In this document: positions 6,518 through 12,703 of the stretch, piece by piece
How the letters are laid out: every line of letters begins with the position of its first letter
Numbering within the stretch: the stretch's first letter is position 1
Assembly: GCA_025353525.1 (NCBI GenBank)
Contig: JANXOO010000047.1
Span: 1-12,703 of the forward strand
Length of the DNA: 12,703 nucleotides
Source of the DNA: Schlesneria sp.
GTDB lineage: Bacteria; Planctomycetota; Planctomycetia; Planctomycetales; Planctomycetaceae
Reading direction: 5' to 3'
Made by a program: the position numbers and the translations under genes
The notes under the pieces: model-generated
What the model saw: the letters and a program-made list of their open reading frames with translations, nothing else
Told to the model about the DNA's origin: nothing
Database searches by the model: none

Positions 6518-8512
6518 CTAACTCACCGTTCTGTTGGCAAGGAAACCTTCCATCAAAACCAGCATCAGCAATACCAATAACACCTTGTGCCAAACTTCAT
6601 CATCACGAAAATCGAGTCCGGCGGACACGGTTTGGGATGACTCCGACTTCGTCACCGTTCCACCATCAATCGCAATCCCGAACCGGTTCGAGAATTCTTC
6701 GACCGTGCAGCGGTCCGTTTCCGATTCGCGCGGACTGACGTTGATGGCATTCCAATGGTTGCCAGCTTCGACAATCCCTGGCGTCAATTCGGTCTCTGTC
6801 AGTCCGTCGATCGCCACATTGCGGACGGGACCACCTTCGGCCAATCCGCCAAGATAACTGAGCAACTGATAGTTCAAAGGAAGGTAAAGCCGGCTTTTCG
6901 GCCAATCACTCCACTTCGCATCGCATCCGGCTGCAAACCAGATGATACGACCCTTTTCGAGTGACCGTTCCATCACCGCCGGAGCCCCTCCGGAAAATCT
7001 CGCGAGGACCACGACATCGCTCGCCGGGTTGATCCGGGTAATGCCGCGGAAAGTTCGTCGCGAAAGATCGCCCCGTTGAACATCTCCGAAAAGTTCGAAT
7101 ATCGGATGCTCGGCGTTCCATTTTTCCAGTCGCCAGGGGGAGTCGTTCGAAGTTGCAAATCCGCGAATCTCGCCCACGCCCATGCCGGCATCCATGAGCG
7201 ACTTCATCCCTTCGGCCGAGGTTGGCTCCCCGGCGAATACCATCAATCCGCCACCCGCTCGAACCCATTTGGACAGTCGATTCGATTCGGCCACCGTTAA
7301 CATCGGAATGTTGCCGAGAACAACCAGCGAGGTTCCTTTAAGATCCGGCCATTTCGTATCCGGTTCGAGCGGCAATACTGTGGGCTCGAAAAGCCGATCA
7401 GGAGCCACTTCGCCGGGCGGTGCCAGACGCAGCGATGTTTCCAGATAATACGAGGCTGCCCGTTGAGGTAGCTCGTCCGGTTGCCCGTCGACAATCAATG
7501 TTGTCAATGGAGGCGCCACGAGTGCCGCGAACCAGCGTTTATTGTCAAATTTCAGATCATCTTCGTGTTCGAGTTCGACGTAACCGCGCCACAGTCCTTC
7601 GGCCAATTCGGGAGTTTCAAAGTCGACCATGCCGGACGAACCGGGGACGAGACTGATCTGTTGCCTCAGGTTGATCTGCCGGTCACCTCGCGTCGCATGC
7701 AAGACGACTTCTGCCTTTTCAATCGCAAACGGCCCGGCATTGAAAATCGTGGCCGTCACGGGTGTTGATTTGCCCGGTCGAATCACCGGAACGGGAATCT
7801 TGACGGATGTCACCGCAACGTTTGTCGTTTGAGGTTGGCCAAGGTCGACAATCTGAACGTCGACGCCGGGCGGAAGTGGCGCCGTCTCGGCCCAGTCGAG
7901 CCCTGCTCGTTGCAGGTCGGTATAGATAAAAATCTTCTGCTTCTGGTGCTTCGATTTGACGCAAACATCGCGAGCCCACTCGATGGCCGCACTGAAGTTG
8001 GTGGCTCCCGCGAGCGACTGCGGTGGATGAAGCTGTTTCAGCAGCGACGAGGTCGACTTGCTGGTGTCGTCGCCGATGTCGAGTGGATGAACTGTATGAT
8101 CAAAGAACGCAACGCGAGTTTCAGCGGCGTCACCGAAATCGGCAAGAACCTGTCGGGCTTCCGTTACCGCCTGATCGACCAACCGCCCCGATCCTCCGCG
8201 ACGTTCCATACTGGCCGACTGATCAATCAGGATCGCAACAAATTGACGTGACGATTGGGCCTGAAAGCCTCGCAAATGCGGACGCGCAAATATCGCCACA
8301 AGTAACAGAACACTCGCCAGTCGCATCGCCAGCAGTATCCAGCGTTTCAGATTTCTTGATCGGGCATTGGCCTGCAGGACCGACTTCAGAAACCTCAACG
8401 TTCCCAGGTCGATGTTTCGGCTGCGGCGTTTGAAAACGAGATGCACGATCACCGGGATCGCCAGTGCGGGCAGCGCCCAAAAGAACATCGGTTGTACGAA
8501 TCCAAAATGCAT
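6518..8512 (-). CDS. BatA-type membrane protein with VWA domain
   Basis: A 664-residue protein. It opens with the BatA-type N-terminal module: membrane segment 10-27, a basic loop with KRRSR and the TLRFLK motif (38-43), and a second segment 58-76 ending in ARP. The VWA domain (about 90-225) has a complete metal site: DxSxS at D97/S99/S101, T171 in GATNF, and D199 in YTDL. A beta-rich section (230-335) is followed by an amidotransferase-like fold (about 336-560) with WVRAGGGLMVFAGEP at 416-430, then a membrane segment (about 643-657). The positive-inside rule puts the VWA and later domains outside the inner membrane. BatA family proteins are found beside MoxR ATPases in many bacteria and were first linked to aerotolerance in Bacteroides; the biochemical role is unsettled. 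ATG at 8512 has only a weak GAG-type ribosome-binding site. It lies 24 bp after the DUF58 gene, so the two are very likely co-transcribed. It ends at TAG 6520, followed at once by a stem-loop. Confidence 0.93.
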   Translation of the reverse strand: MHFGFVQPMFFWALPALAIPVIVHLVFKRRSRNIDLGTLRFLKSVLQANARSRNLKRWILLAMRLASVLLLVAIFARPHLRGFQAQSSRQFVAILIDQSASMERRGGSGRLVDQAVTEARQVLADFGDAAETRVAFFDHTVHPLDIGDDTSKSTSSLLKQLHPPQSLAGATNFSAAIEWARDVCVKSKHQKQKIFIYTDLQRAGLDWAETAPLPPGVDVQIVDLGQPQTTNVAVTSVKIPVPVIRPGKSTPVTATIFNAGPFAIEKAEVVLHATRGDRQINLRQQISLVPGSSGMVDFETPELAEGLWRGYVELEHEDDLKFDNKRWFAALVAPPLTTLIVDGQPDELPQRAASYYLETSLRLAPPGEVAPDRLFEPTVLPLEPDTKWPDLKGTSLVVLGNIPMLTVAESNRLSKWVRAGGGLMVFAGEPTSAEGMKSLMDAGMGVGEIRGFATSNDSPWRLEKWNAEHPIFELFGDVQRGDLSRRTFRGITRINPASDVVVLARFSGGAPAVMERSLEKGRIIWFAAGCDAKWSDWPKSRLYLPLNYQLLSYLGGLAEGGPVRNVAIDGLTETELTPGIVEAGNHWNAINVSPRESETDRCTVEEFSNRFGIAIDGGTVTKSESSQTVSAGLDFRDDEVWHKVLLVLLMLVLMEGFLANRTVS

Positions 8513-8536
8513 CGTCTGTTTCTCAACTCATCTAAA

Positions 8537-9436
8537 TCAACCGAAGGATTTTGCCCGTCGAACGAGATAATCGAGCAGAGCCTTGTCGAGCGGCTCGTCA
8601 GTCGTCAATTCCACTCGGTCGATCGCCAGTTTTCGGCAGCCCTTTTCGATTTCGCCCCGCCAGTCGTTTACGGCCTGCTGGTACGATTCCCGAATGGCCT
8701 CTGCTTGCGTGGTCAATTGTTCGCCTGTTTCCAGATCACGAAAGCTGACATGCCCTTCGATCGGCAAGTCGCGCTCGTACCGGTCCCAGACATGAAACAG
8801 CAGAACTTCGTGGTTGCGATACCGGAATTGTTCCAGCTTTTTCATCAGTTGCAGAGGATCACCGAAGAAGTCACTGATGATGACGACCAGCCCCCGATGC
8901 GATGCCAGTTCTGCCGATTGTGACAAACCGGTATAGGTATCAGTGACAGGGCAGGCTTTTGAAGCCTCGATCAGTTTCAGAATCTCGTCCAGTTGCCGCG
9001 ACTTGGCTCGCGGAGCCAGATGCGCTGTCACGCGATCCGCGTACATTGTGATTCCGACGGCGTCCTGCTGTTTTAAAGCAAGCACCGCAAGTGCCGCCGC
9101 AAGTGCCGCTGAATAGAGTCGTTTGCTGACACCTGTGTTAGCGCATTCCATCGAACTGCTGACATCAAGCATCAGATAAAGATTGAGGTTTGTTTCTGCC
9201 GAATACTCTTTGACGTACAGACGCCCCTGACGAGCGTAGATCTTCCAGTTGACGTGTCGTGGATCGTCGCCCGCCACGTACTCGCGATGCGAAGCGAATT
9301 CGACGCTGAATCCGACATAGGGGCTGCGGTGCAGGCCCGTCAGAAAACCTTCGACGATCGACCTCGCCCGAAGCTCGATATTCTCAAGCCGCGAGAAAAA
9401 CGCGGGATCGACCAGTTCGCGAGCAACAAGTGACAT
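8537..9436 (-). CDS. DUF58 domain protein with VWA-type metal site
   Basis: I place the start at ATG 9436, giving 299 residues beginning MSLVARELVDP. A GTG at 9469 would add 11 residues (ARASLALEIV), but the ATG matches the usual family start and has GGAA six bases upstream. The DUF58 signature is clear: an LRARSIVEGFLTGLHRSP region, then GDDPRHVNWKIYAR at 56-69. After it comes a VWA-like fold with DVSSS at D91/S93/S95, a Thr at 169 in DTYTGL, and D189 in IISDFFGD, so the metal site is complete. No membrane segment is seen, so it should be cytosolic, which fits its pairing with MoxR. DUF58 proteins are regular genetic partners of MoxR ATPases and are thought to be adaptors; molecular function is not established. 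It follows the MoxR gene after 69 bp and precedes the BatA-type gene by 24 bp. Full length for the family. Confidence 0.94.
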   Translation of the reverse strand: MSLVARELVDPAFFSRLENIELRARSIVEGFLTGLHRSPYVGFSVEFASHREYVAGDDPRHVNWKIYARQGRLYVKEYSAETNLNLYLMLDVSSSMECANTGVSKRLYSAALAAALAVLALKQQDAVGITMYADRVTAHLAPRAKSRQLDEILKLIEASKACPVTDTYTGLSQSAELASHRGLVVIISDFFGDPLQLMKKLEQFRYRNHEVLLFHVWDRYERDLPIEGHVSFRDLETGEQLTTQAEAIRESYQQAVNDWRGEIEKGCRKLAIDRVELTTDEPLDKALLDYLVRRAKSFG

Positions 9437-9483
9437 GACAATTTCCAGCGCGAGACTTGCTCGCGCCACGACCAGGAAGACTC

Positions 9484-9498
9484 TTTTACAATGTAAAA
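9484..9498. promoter_or_regulatory. 15-bp perfect palindrome between MoxR and DUF58 genes
   Basis: The sequence TTTTACAATGTAAAA has two perfect 7-bp arms around a single central base. It starts eight bases after the MoxR stop codon and lies 48 bp upstream of the preferred DUF58 start. The size and symmetry suit a dimeric repressor operator. As RNA it would make only a weak AT-rich hairpin with no T-run. The regulator is unknown, and chance cannot be excluded. Confidence 0.3.
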
Positions 9499-9505
9499 AC
9501 GGGCG

Positions 9506-10573
9506 TTATTCGTTCTTTACGAATTTCAGCAGTCGTTCAACGATCGTATCCGTATCAAGGTTGTCTGCCCTCGCGTGAAAATTCAGTACCAGGCGATGCC
9601 GCAAGACGGGTGTTGCCAACGCGCGGATATCTGCAAAATCGACGTGATAGCGGCCTGCCAGAATCGCTCGTGCCTTTCCGCCCAAAACCAGGAACTGCGA
9701 GGCCCGCGGGCTGGCCCCGTAAGTAATGTATTTGTGGACTCCGTCAACATTCGGTCCTTCGCCTGGCCGCGTGGCTGATACCAGCCTGGCAGCGAATTCG
9801 ATGACACTATCATCGATCGGAACCCCGCGAACCAGTTCCTGGAGCCGAACAACTTCTTCAGCAGTCAACACAGCAAGAGGATTTCCTTCGGTCTGGCTGG
9901 TCGTCCCTTTGATGATTTTGATTTCTTCGGCCAGCGTCGGATATTTAATCTTCAAGCTGAACATGAACCGGTCGACTTGCGCTTCCGGCAATGGGTAGGT
10001 CCCTTCCATTTCGATCGGATTCTGGGTCGCCACCACGAAGAAAGGCGGCTTCAACTGGTACGTTTCGCGACCGGCCGACACTTCGCCTTCCTGCATCGCC
10101 TGAAGCAACGCCGACTGGGTTTTGGGCGGCGTCCGGTTGATTTCGTCTGCCAGCAAAAAGTTCGTGAAGACAGGCCCACGGACGAATTGAAGCTGGTGCC
10201 GTCCCGTTCCTTCATCTTCCTGAATGACATCGGTACCGGTAATGTCCGACGGCATCAGGTCGGGTGTGAACTGGATCCGGCGAAACTCCATATCAAGTGT
10301 TCTGGCGAGCGTACGTGCCATTTTGGTTTTTCCCAAACCGGGCACGCCGTGCAACAGAATGTGCCCTCGGGAAAGGAGTCCCACGAGCATCGCTTCGATG
10401 ATATCATCCTGGCCAACGACGACTTTCGCCATCTCCTCACGAACCCGGGACCGTGCCTCGCGCAATTTGGCGACCGCAGCAGCATCTTCGTTGTTGGCGA
10501 GTACGGCGGCCAGCCGCGTCGGTGCTTCGCCATTTGATGCTGCGGCGTTCTTTGTCATTTCGACTGCAGTCAT
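9506..10573 (-). CDS. MoxR-family AAA+ ATPase
   Basis: A 355-residue cytosolic ATPase of the MoxR family, which couples ATP hydrolysis to assembly or remodelling of partner complexes, usually with VWA proteins. Visible motifs: an Ala-rich N-terminal stretch (1-40), VVVGQDD (51-57), Walker A GVPGLGKT (76-83), Walker B LLADEINR (140-147), sensor 1 VATQNP (181-186), the EAQVDRF arginine-finger region (197-203), sensor 2 GASPRAS (286-292), and a C-terminal lid domain to 355. All catalytic residues are present, so it should be active. ATG at 10573 has a good ribosome-binding site, AGGAGT at 10587-10582, eight bases upstream. A second in-frame ATG at codon 6 is less well placed. The N-terminal extension is a little longer than in typical 310-330 residue members. 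It heads the core module of MoxR, DUF58 and three membrane proteins, and its 91-bp leader carries a direct repeat that may be regulatory. Confidence 0.96.
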   Translation of the reverse strand: MTAVEMTKNAAASNGEAPTRLAAVLANNEDAAAVAKLREARSRVREEMAKVVVGQDDIIEAMLVGLLSRGHILLHGVPGLGKTKMARTLARTLDMEFRRIQFTPDLMPSDITGTDVIQEDEGTGRHQLQFVRGPVFTNFLLADEINRTPPKTQSALLQAMQEGEVSAGRETYQLKPPFFVVATQNPIEMEGTYPLPEAQVDRFMFSLKIKYPTLAEEIKIIKGTTSQTEGNPLAVLTAEEVVRLQELVRGVPIDDSVIEFAARLVSATRPGEGPNVDGVHKYITYGASPRASQFLVLGGKARAILAGRYHVDFADIRALATPVLRHRLVLNFHARADNLDTDTIVERLLKFVKNE

Positions 10574-10581
10574 TGATTGTC

Positions 10582-10587
10582 ACTCCT
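10582..10587 (-). promoter_or_regulatory. Strong ribosome-binding site of the MoxR gene
   Basis: AGGAGT on the minus strand, eight bases before the ATG at 10573. It is the clearest Shine-Dalgarno match in the window; most other genes of the cluster have weak ones. This supports the first ATG over the one at codon 6 and suggests that the ATPase is translated more strongly than its partners. Confidence 0.65.
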
Positions 10588-10606
10588 GAGGTATCTTTCG
10601 GTCGGT

Positions 10607-10636
10607 TTGAAATCCCGTTTTCTTATTGAAATCCCG
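10607..10636. repeat. Direct repeat TTGAAATCCCG in the MoxR leader
   Basis: Two exact 11-bp copies, at 10607-10617 and 10626-10636, are separated by 8 bp (19 bp start to start). Both fall in the 91-bp gap between the exported-protein gene and MoxR, 34-63 bases upstream of the MoxR ATG. Spacing near two helical turns lets one regulator contact both copies from one face of the DNA, as in tandem sites for response regulators. No known consensus was recognised. Confidence 0.45.
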
Positions 10637-10664
10637 GCATTGATCATGTCGGCAGAACTGTGGT

Positions 10665-11480
10665 TCAAGGTTTGTAAACCACAATTCGGTAGGGGTCGGT
10701 TATCGGAATCGGTTCTTTCGTCCATGGTTTCTCCCAAACGACCTTGTCGTCCAGCGAGACTTTGAGTGCATAGGCCGTCATCGGAGCCAGCGAGTAATAC
10801 CATGCGTCGTCTTTGCCGTCCGATGACTTCGCTTCAAGCGTGACGAAGACTTCGGGATCGGTCGTGACAACGAACGCAAACACCGCTCCATCGATAATGT
10901 GATGTCCGGGACTCGAATAGCGCAACAGCGGTCTGGTGAGTGGTCGCAATTCCCAGCGACTGGCCCCTTCAAAGTCGTCGCTGGCAGAAAAACGTTCGAT
11001 CATCGCTTTCATTTGGGACAACCTTAACGCACCACCCTTCGCCGGAGCCGGTGCCGACGGAACAGGCTTCCATTCGACACCCGCTTTGGACGGATTCCAT
11101 ACCGTTTTCCCATCTCGCGTCGCTCGAAATGAGGCCGTCGTCAGCGACTGAAATTCGTGTAACCATATTCCGGAATCAATCAGAAACACCTGGGCCGCAG
11201 CATACGGTCGCCCGTCGTCCGATGTCCAAAAAAACAAGGTTCCATCTTTCAGACCGGTGACAGGATTCGTCCATCGGAGCGCAGCATCGGGAACGAGCTT
11301 GAGTGTCTCGGCATTGTTGACACCTGTCGTAAACTCGTAAACCTGCGTCGAATCTTTCATGTACGTCAATCGTTTGGCCAATTCGTCAGTTGACACCGTG
11401 TCTTGCGCAGCGGCGCGCGCGGCGACGGCAAGCAAGATGCCGCAAATTCCCGGAAATGTAGTTGTTGCGTGAACCGTCAT
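10665..11480 (-). CDS. Probable exported protein of unknown function
   Basis: A 271-residue protein I do not recognise. The N-terminus has a hydrophobic stretch (about 9-24) and AAA-Q at 23-26, which would suit signal peptidase I cleavage after residue 25, but the n-region has no Lys or Arg, so the signal is not textbook. The rest looks beta-rich, with repeated short strands and aromatic residues, and no membrane segment. Near the C-terminus, GHHIIDGAVFAFVVTTDPE and PYRIVVYKP look strand-like. No catalytic motif was seen. ATG at 11480 lies six bases after the EF-hand gene's stop, so the two are surely co-transcribed and perhaps translationally coupled. The stop at 10665 is inside a 7-bp dyad (10659-10665 with 10677-10683) that has no T-run. 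The MoxR gene begins 91 bp further on. A link to the MoxR module is possible from position only. Confidence 0.8.
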   Translation of the reverse strand: MTVHATTTFPGICGILLAVAARAAAQDTVSTDELAKRLTYMKDSTQVYEFTTGVNNAETLKLVPDAALRWTNPVTGLKDGTLFFWTSDDGRPYAAAQVFLIDSGIWLHEFQSLTTASFRATRDGKTVWNPSKAGVEWKPVPSAPAPAKGGALRLSQMKAMIERFSASDDFEGASRWELRPLTRPLLRYSSPGHHIIDGAVFAFVVTTDPEVFVTLEAKSSDGKDDAWYYSLAPMTAYALKVSLDDKVVWEKPWTKEPIPITDPYRIVVYKP

Positions 11481-11486
11481 AGAAAT

Positions 11487-12703
11487 TTATTCCGCCTGCG
11501 AGGCTTCTTTCATGTCGATAAATCCGTCGTTGTCCCGATCGAGCTGTTCAAAGACGGCTCGAGGTCCCAGAAATTCGCTCCACGACAAATCTCCATCGTT
11601 GTTGCGATCCATCCGCTGAAACCACATCGGACCACCTGGGGCAAGTTGCTGGAAGGCCGGATTCGTTGCGGCCAGTTGCTCGATCCCGCCGAAGAGTTGA
11701 AAGCTTCCCCGCACGAACTCGAGATGAAAATTTCGTTGCGGATCGGTTTGCTTGACAGAAACGCCAGGGGACTTTTGCAGACTTTTAAGCGATTGTTCGG
11801 CGAGCTTTAATTCCCGTTGTGAAATTCGTCCGTCGGCGTTCCGGTCGAGTTGCTGGAAGAAACCGTTTCCTGTGTCGTAAAGGTTCACTCGACAACTTGT
11901 CGCCGCCGGTTCGCCTCGTACGGCGACGTAGCGCTCCATTTCTTCACCGAAGACTTTTCCGTCTCCATCCAGGTCGATACTCTCGAACAACCCCCGCTGA
12001 AACCGAAGCCTCTCTTTTGCTTCCGCAGCGTCGATATATCCGTTTCCGTCAGTGTCCAGAGAATTGAATTGCTCCATGGCGCTGTCGAGCGCCTTCTTCA
12101 CCGAATCGATCTGTCGGCACGAAATACTAAGCACCGATGACGCAAACGCAATCCGTGCAAAATCACGCCGGGCACCGTTGTCGATCCGCGTTCCGCGCAC
12201 AGACAAAACCTGAACCATCAATTGCCGATCGTCGGAAGGTGCCAGTTCAATTGCGAGTTCGATATCGGGTGTTGTCTCGCCAATTTTCTGTAATTCAATC
12301 TCGTTCAGCTTCTGGTCGTTGTTGGTGTCCAGCAATTTGAATCGATCGCCCGTCCATCCCAGCTCTTTTTCATTCAATGCCAGGTCGCGATTGCGATCAT
12401 ATTTTTTGATCAGCCTGCGGGCGAGCAACGGTTCGCGAACGTCTCGCAACAGATCGGCAACACTGGTGCCCGACTTTTCCGGTGTTGTATCGGCCATCAT
12501 CCCGGCTGGAGTTCGAGGATCGGGCGGAGGTGGTGGTGGATTGATCTCCTCGAAGCTGATGCACTGATCTTCGTCCGTGTCGAGTTTCCCGATCAGTTCG
12601 GCGGCGGCCGCCATCTCGACCGGATCGAGCGAACCGGAACCGTCCTTGTCAAGTTTCTTGAAAAACTCCGAGTCCCCTTTGGCACTATCCATATCCTGCC
12701 GGT
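11487..12703 (-). CDS. Multi-EF-hand calcium-binding protein, 5' end off the window
   Basis: The frame is open to the right edge. The first visible ATG at 12692 starts only 14 residues before an EF-hand loop and has coding-like codons upstream (R-Q-D), so the true start is probably outside. Counting from that ATG, 401 residues hold nine 12-residue EF-hand loops starting at D15, D38, D99, D122, D213, D240, D283, D362 and D385. All keep Asp at position 1 and Glu at 12. Six have the central Gly; loops 2, 3 and 4 (D38, D99, D122) have Gln, Leu and Gln there and may bind calcium more weakly. Loops pair at 23-27 residue spacing, except the one at D283. Non-EF segments between them (about 140-207, 255-275, 300-355) look beta-stranded. 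A six-proline run is at 52-57. The C-terminal block WFQRMDRNNDGDLSWSEFLG is of a kind I recall from many planctomycete proteins. Such proteins are usually exported; the signal would be off-window. Confidence 0.88.
   Translation of the reverse strand, partial: RQDMDSAKGDSEFFKKLDKDGSGSLDPVEMAAAAELIGKLDTDEDQCISFEEINPPPPPPDPRTPAGMMADTTPEKSGTSVADLLRDVREPLLARRLIKKYDRNRDLALNEKELGWTGDRFKLLDTNNDQKLNEIELQKIGETTPDIELAIELAPSDDRQLMVQVLSVRGTRIDNGARRDFARIAFASSVLSISCRQIDSVKKALDSAMEQFNSLDTDGNGYIDAAEAKERLRFQRGLFESIDLDGDGKVFGEEMERYVAVRGEPAATSCRVNLYDTGNGFFQQLDRNADGRISQRELKLAEQSLKSLQKSPGVSVKQTDPQRNFHLEFVRGSFQLFGGIEQLAATNPAFQQLAPGGPMWFQRMDRNNDGDLSWSEFLGPRAVFEQLDRDNDGFIDMKEASQAE

Noticed and set aside
9437..9469. 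Longer DUF58 start at GTG 9469
   Set aside because: The extra 11 residues (ARASLALEIV) do not resemble the family N-terminus, and the ATG at 9436 has a better-placed GGAA ribosome-binding site.
9977..10537. 186-residue plus-strand open frame
   Set aside because: Fully antisense to the MoxR ATPase, whose motifs are all intact. The product has no recognisable domain.
10659..10683. TGTGGTT/AACCACA dyad over the stop of the 271-residue gene
   Set aside because: Seven pairs with an 11-base loop and no T-run on the minus strand; too weak to call a terminator.
1..12703. tRNA, rRNA, CRISPR array or insertion sequence
   Set aside because: I looked for cloverleaf-like ends, regularly spaced repeats and transposase motifs on both strands by eye and saw none.

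Overview
The window looks like a planctomycete chromosome. This is inferred from gene content: a MoxR/DUF58/BatA-type cluster with very large membrane-anchored partners, next to a multi-EF-hand protein of a type common in that phylum. No taxonomic marker gene is present. All seven protein genes lie on the minus strand, so transcription runs from the right edge to the left.

In order of transcription the genes are: a calcium-binding EF-hand protein with nine loops whose 5' end runs off the right edge (12703-11487); a probable exported protein of unknown function (11480-10665); a MoxR-family AAA+ ATPase (10573-9506); a DUF58 protein with a complete von Willebrand A (VWA) metal site (9436-8537); a BatA-type membrane VWA protein (8512-6518); a 1188-residue membrane-anchored coiled-coil protein resembling DUF4175 (6332-2766); and a VWA plus glutamine-amidotransferase-like membrane protein (2735-315). 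Gaps of 6, 91, 69, 24, 185 and 30 bp separate them. The last five genes look like one functional module. The gaps of 91 bp (before MoxR) and 185 bp (before the 1188-residue gene) are the likeliest sites of internal promoters.

The MoxR ATPase and the DUF58 protein should be cytosolic. By the positive-inside rule, the three membrane proteins place their large domains on the outer face of the inner membrane. This suggests an ATP-driven assembly or remodelling machine that spans the membrane: three MIDAS-type ligand-binding domains, two amidotransferase-like domains that look non-catalytic, and a long coiled-coil arm. The substrate is unknown. The two left-hand VWA proteins share one domain order and look like diverged paralogues.

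At the far left, on the plus strand, is the 3' end of a group II intron. Domain V is about 67-99 and domain VI about 103-140, with a bulged branch-point A at 133. The body of the intron and any reverse transcriptase lie off the left edge. Positions 141-314 hold no gene, only small dyads that may form the 3' end of the operon transcript. No tRNA, rRNA, CRISPR array or insertion sequence was seen.
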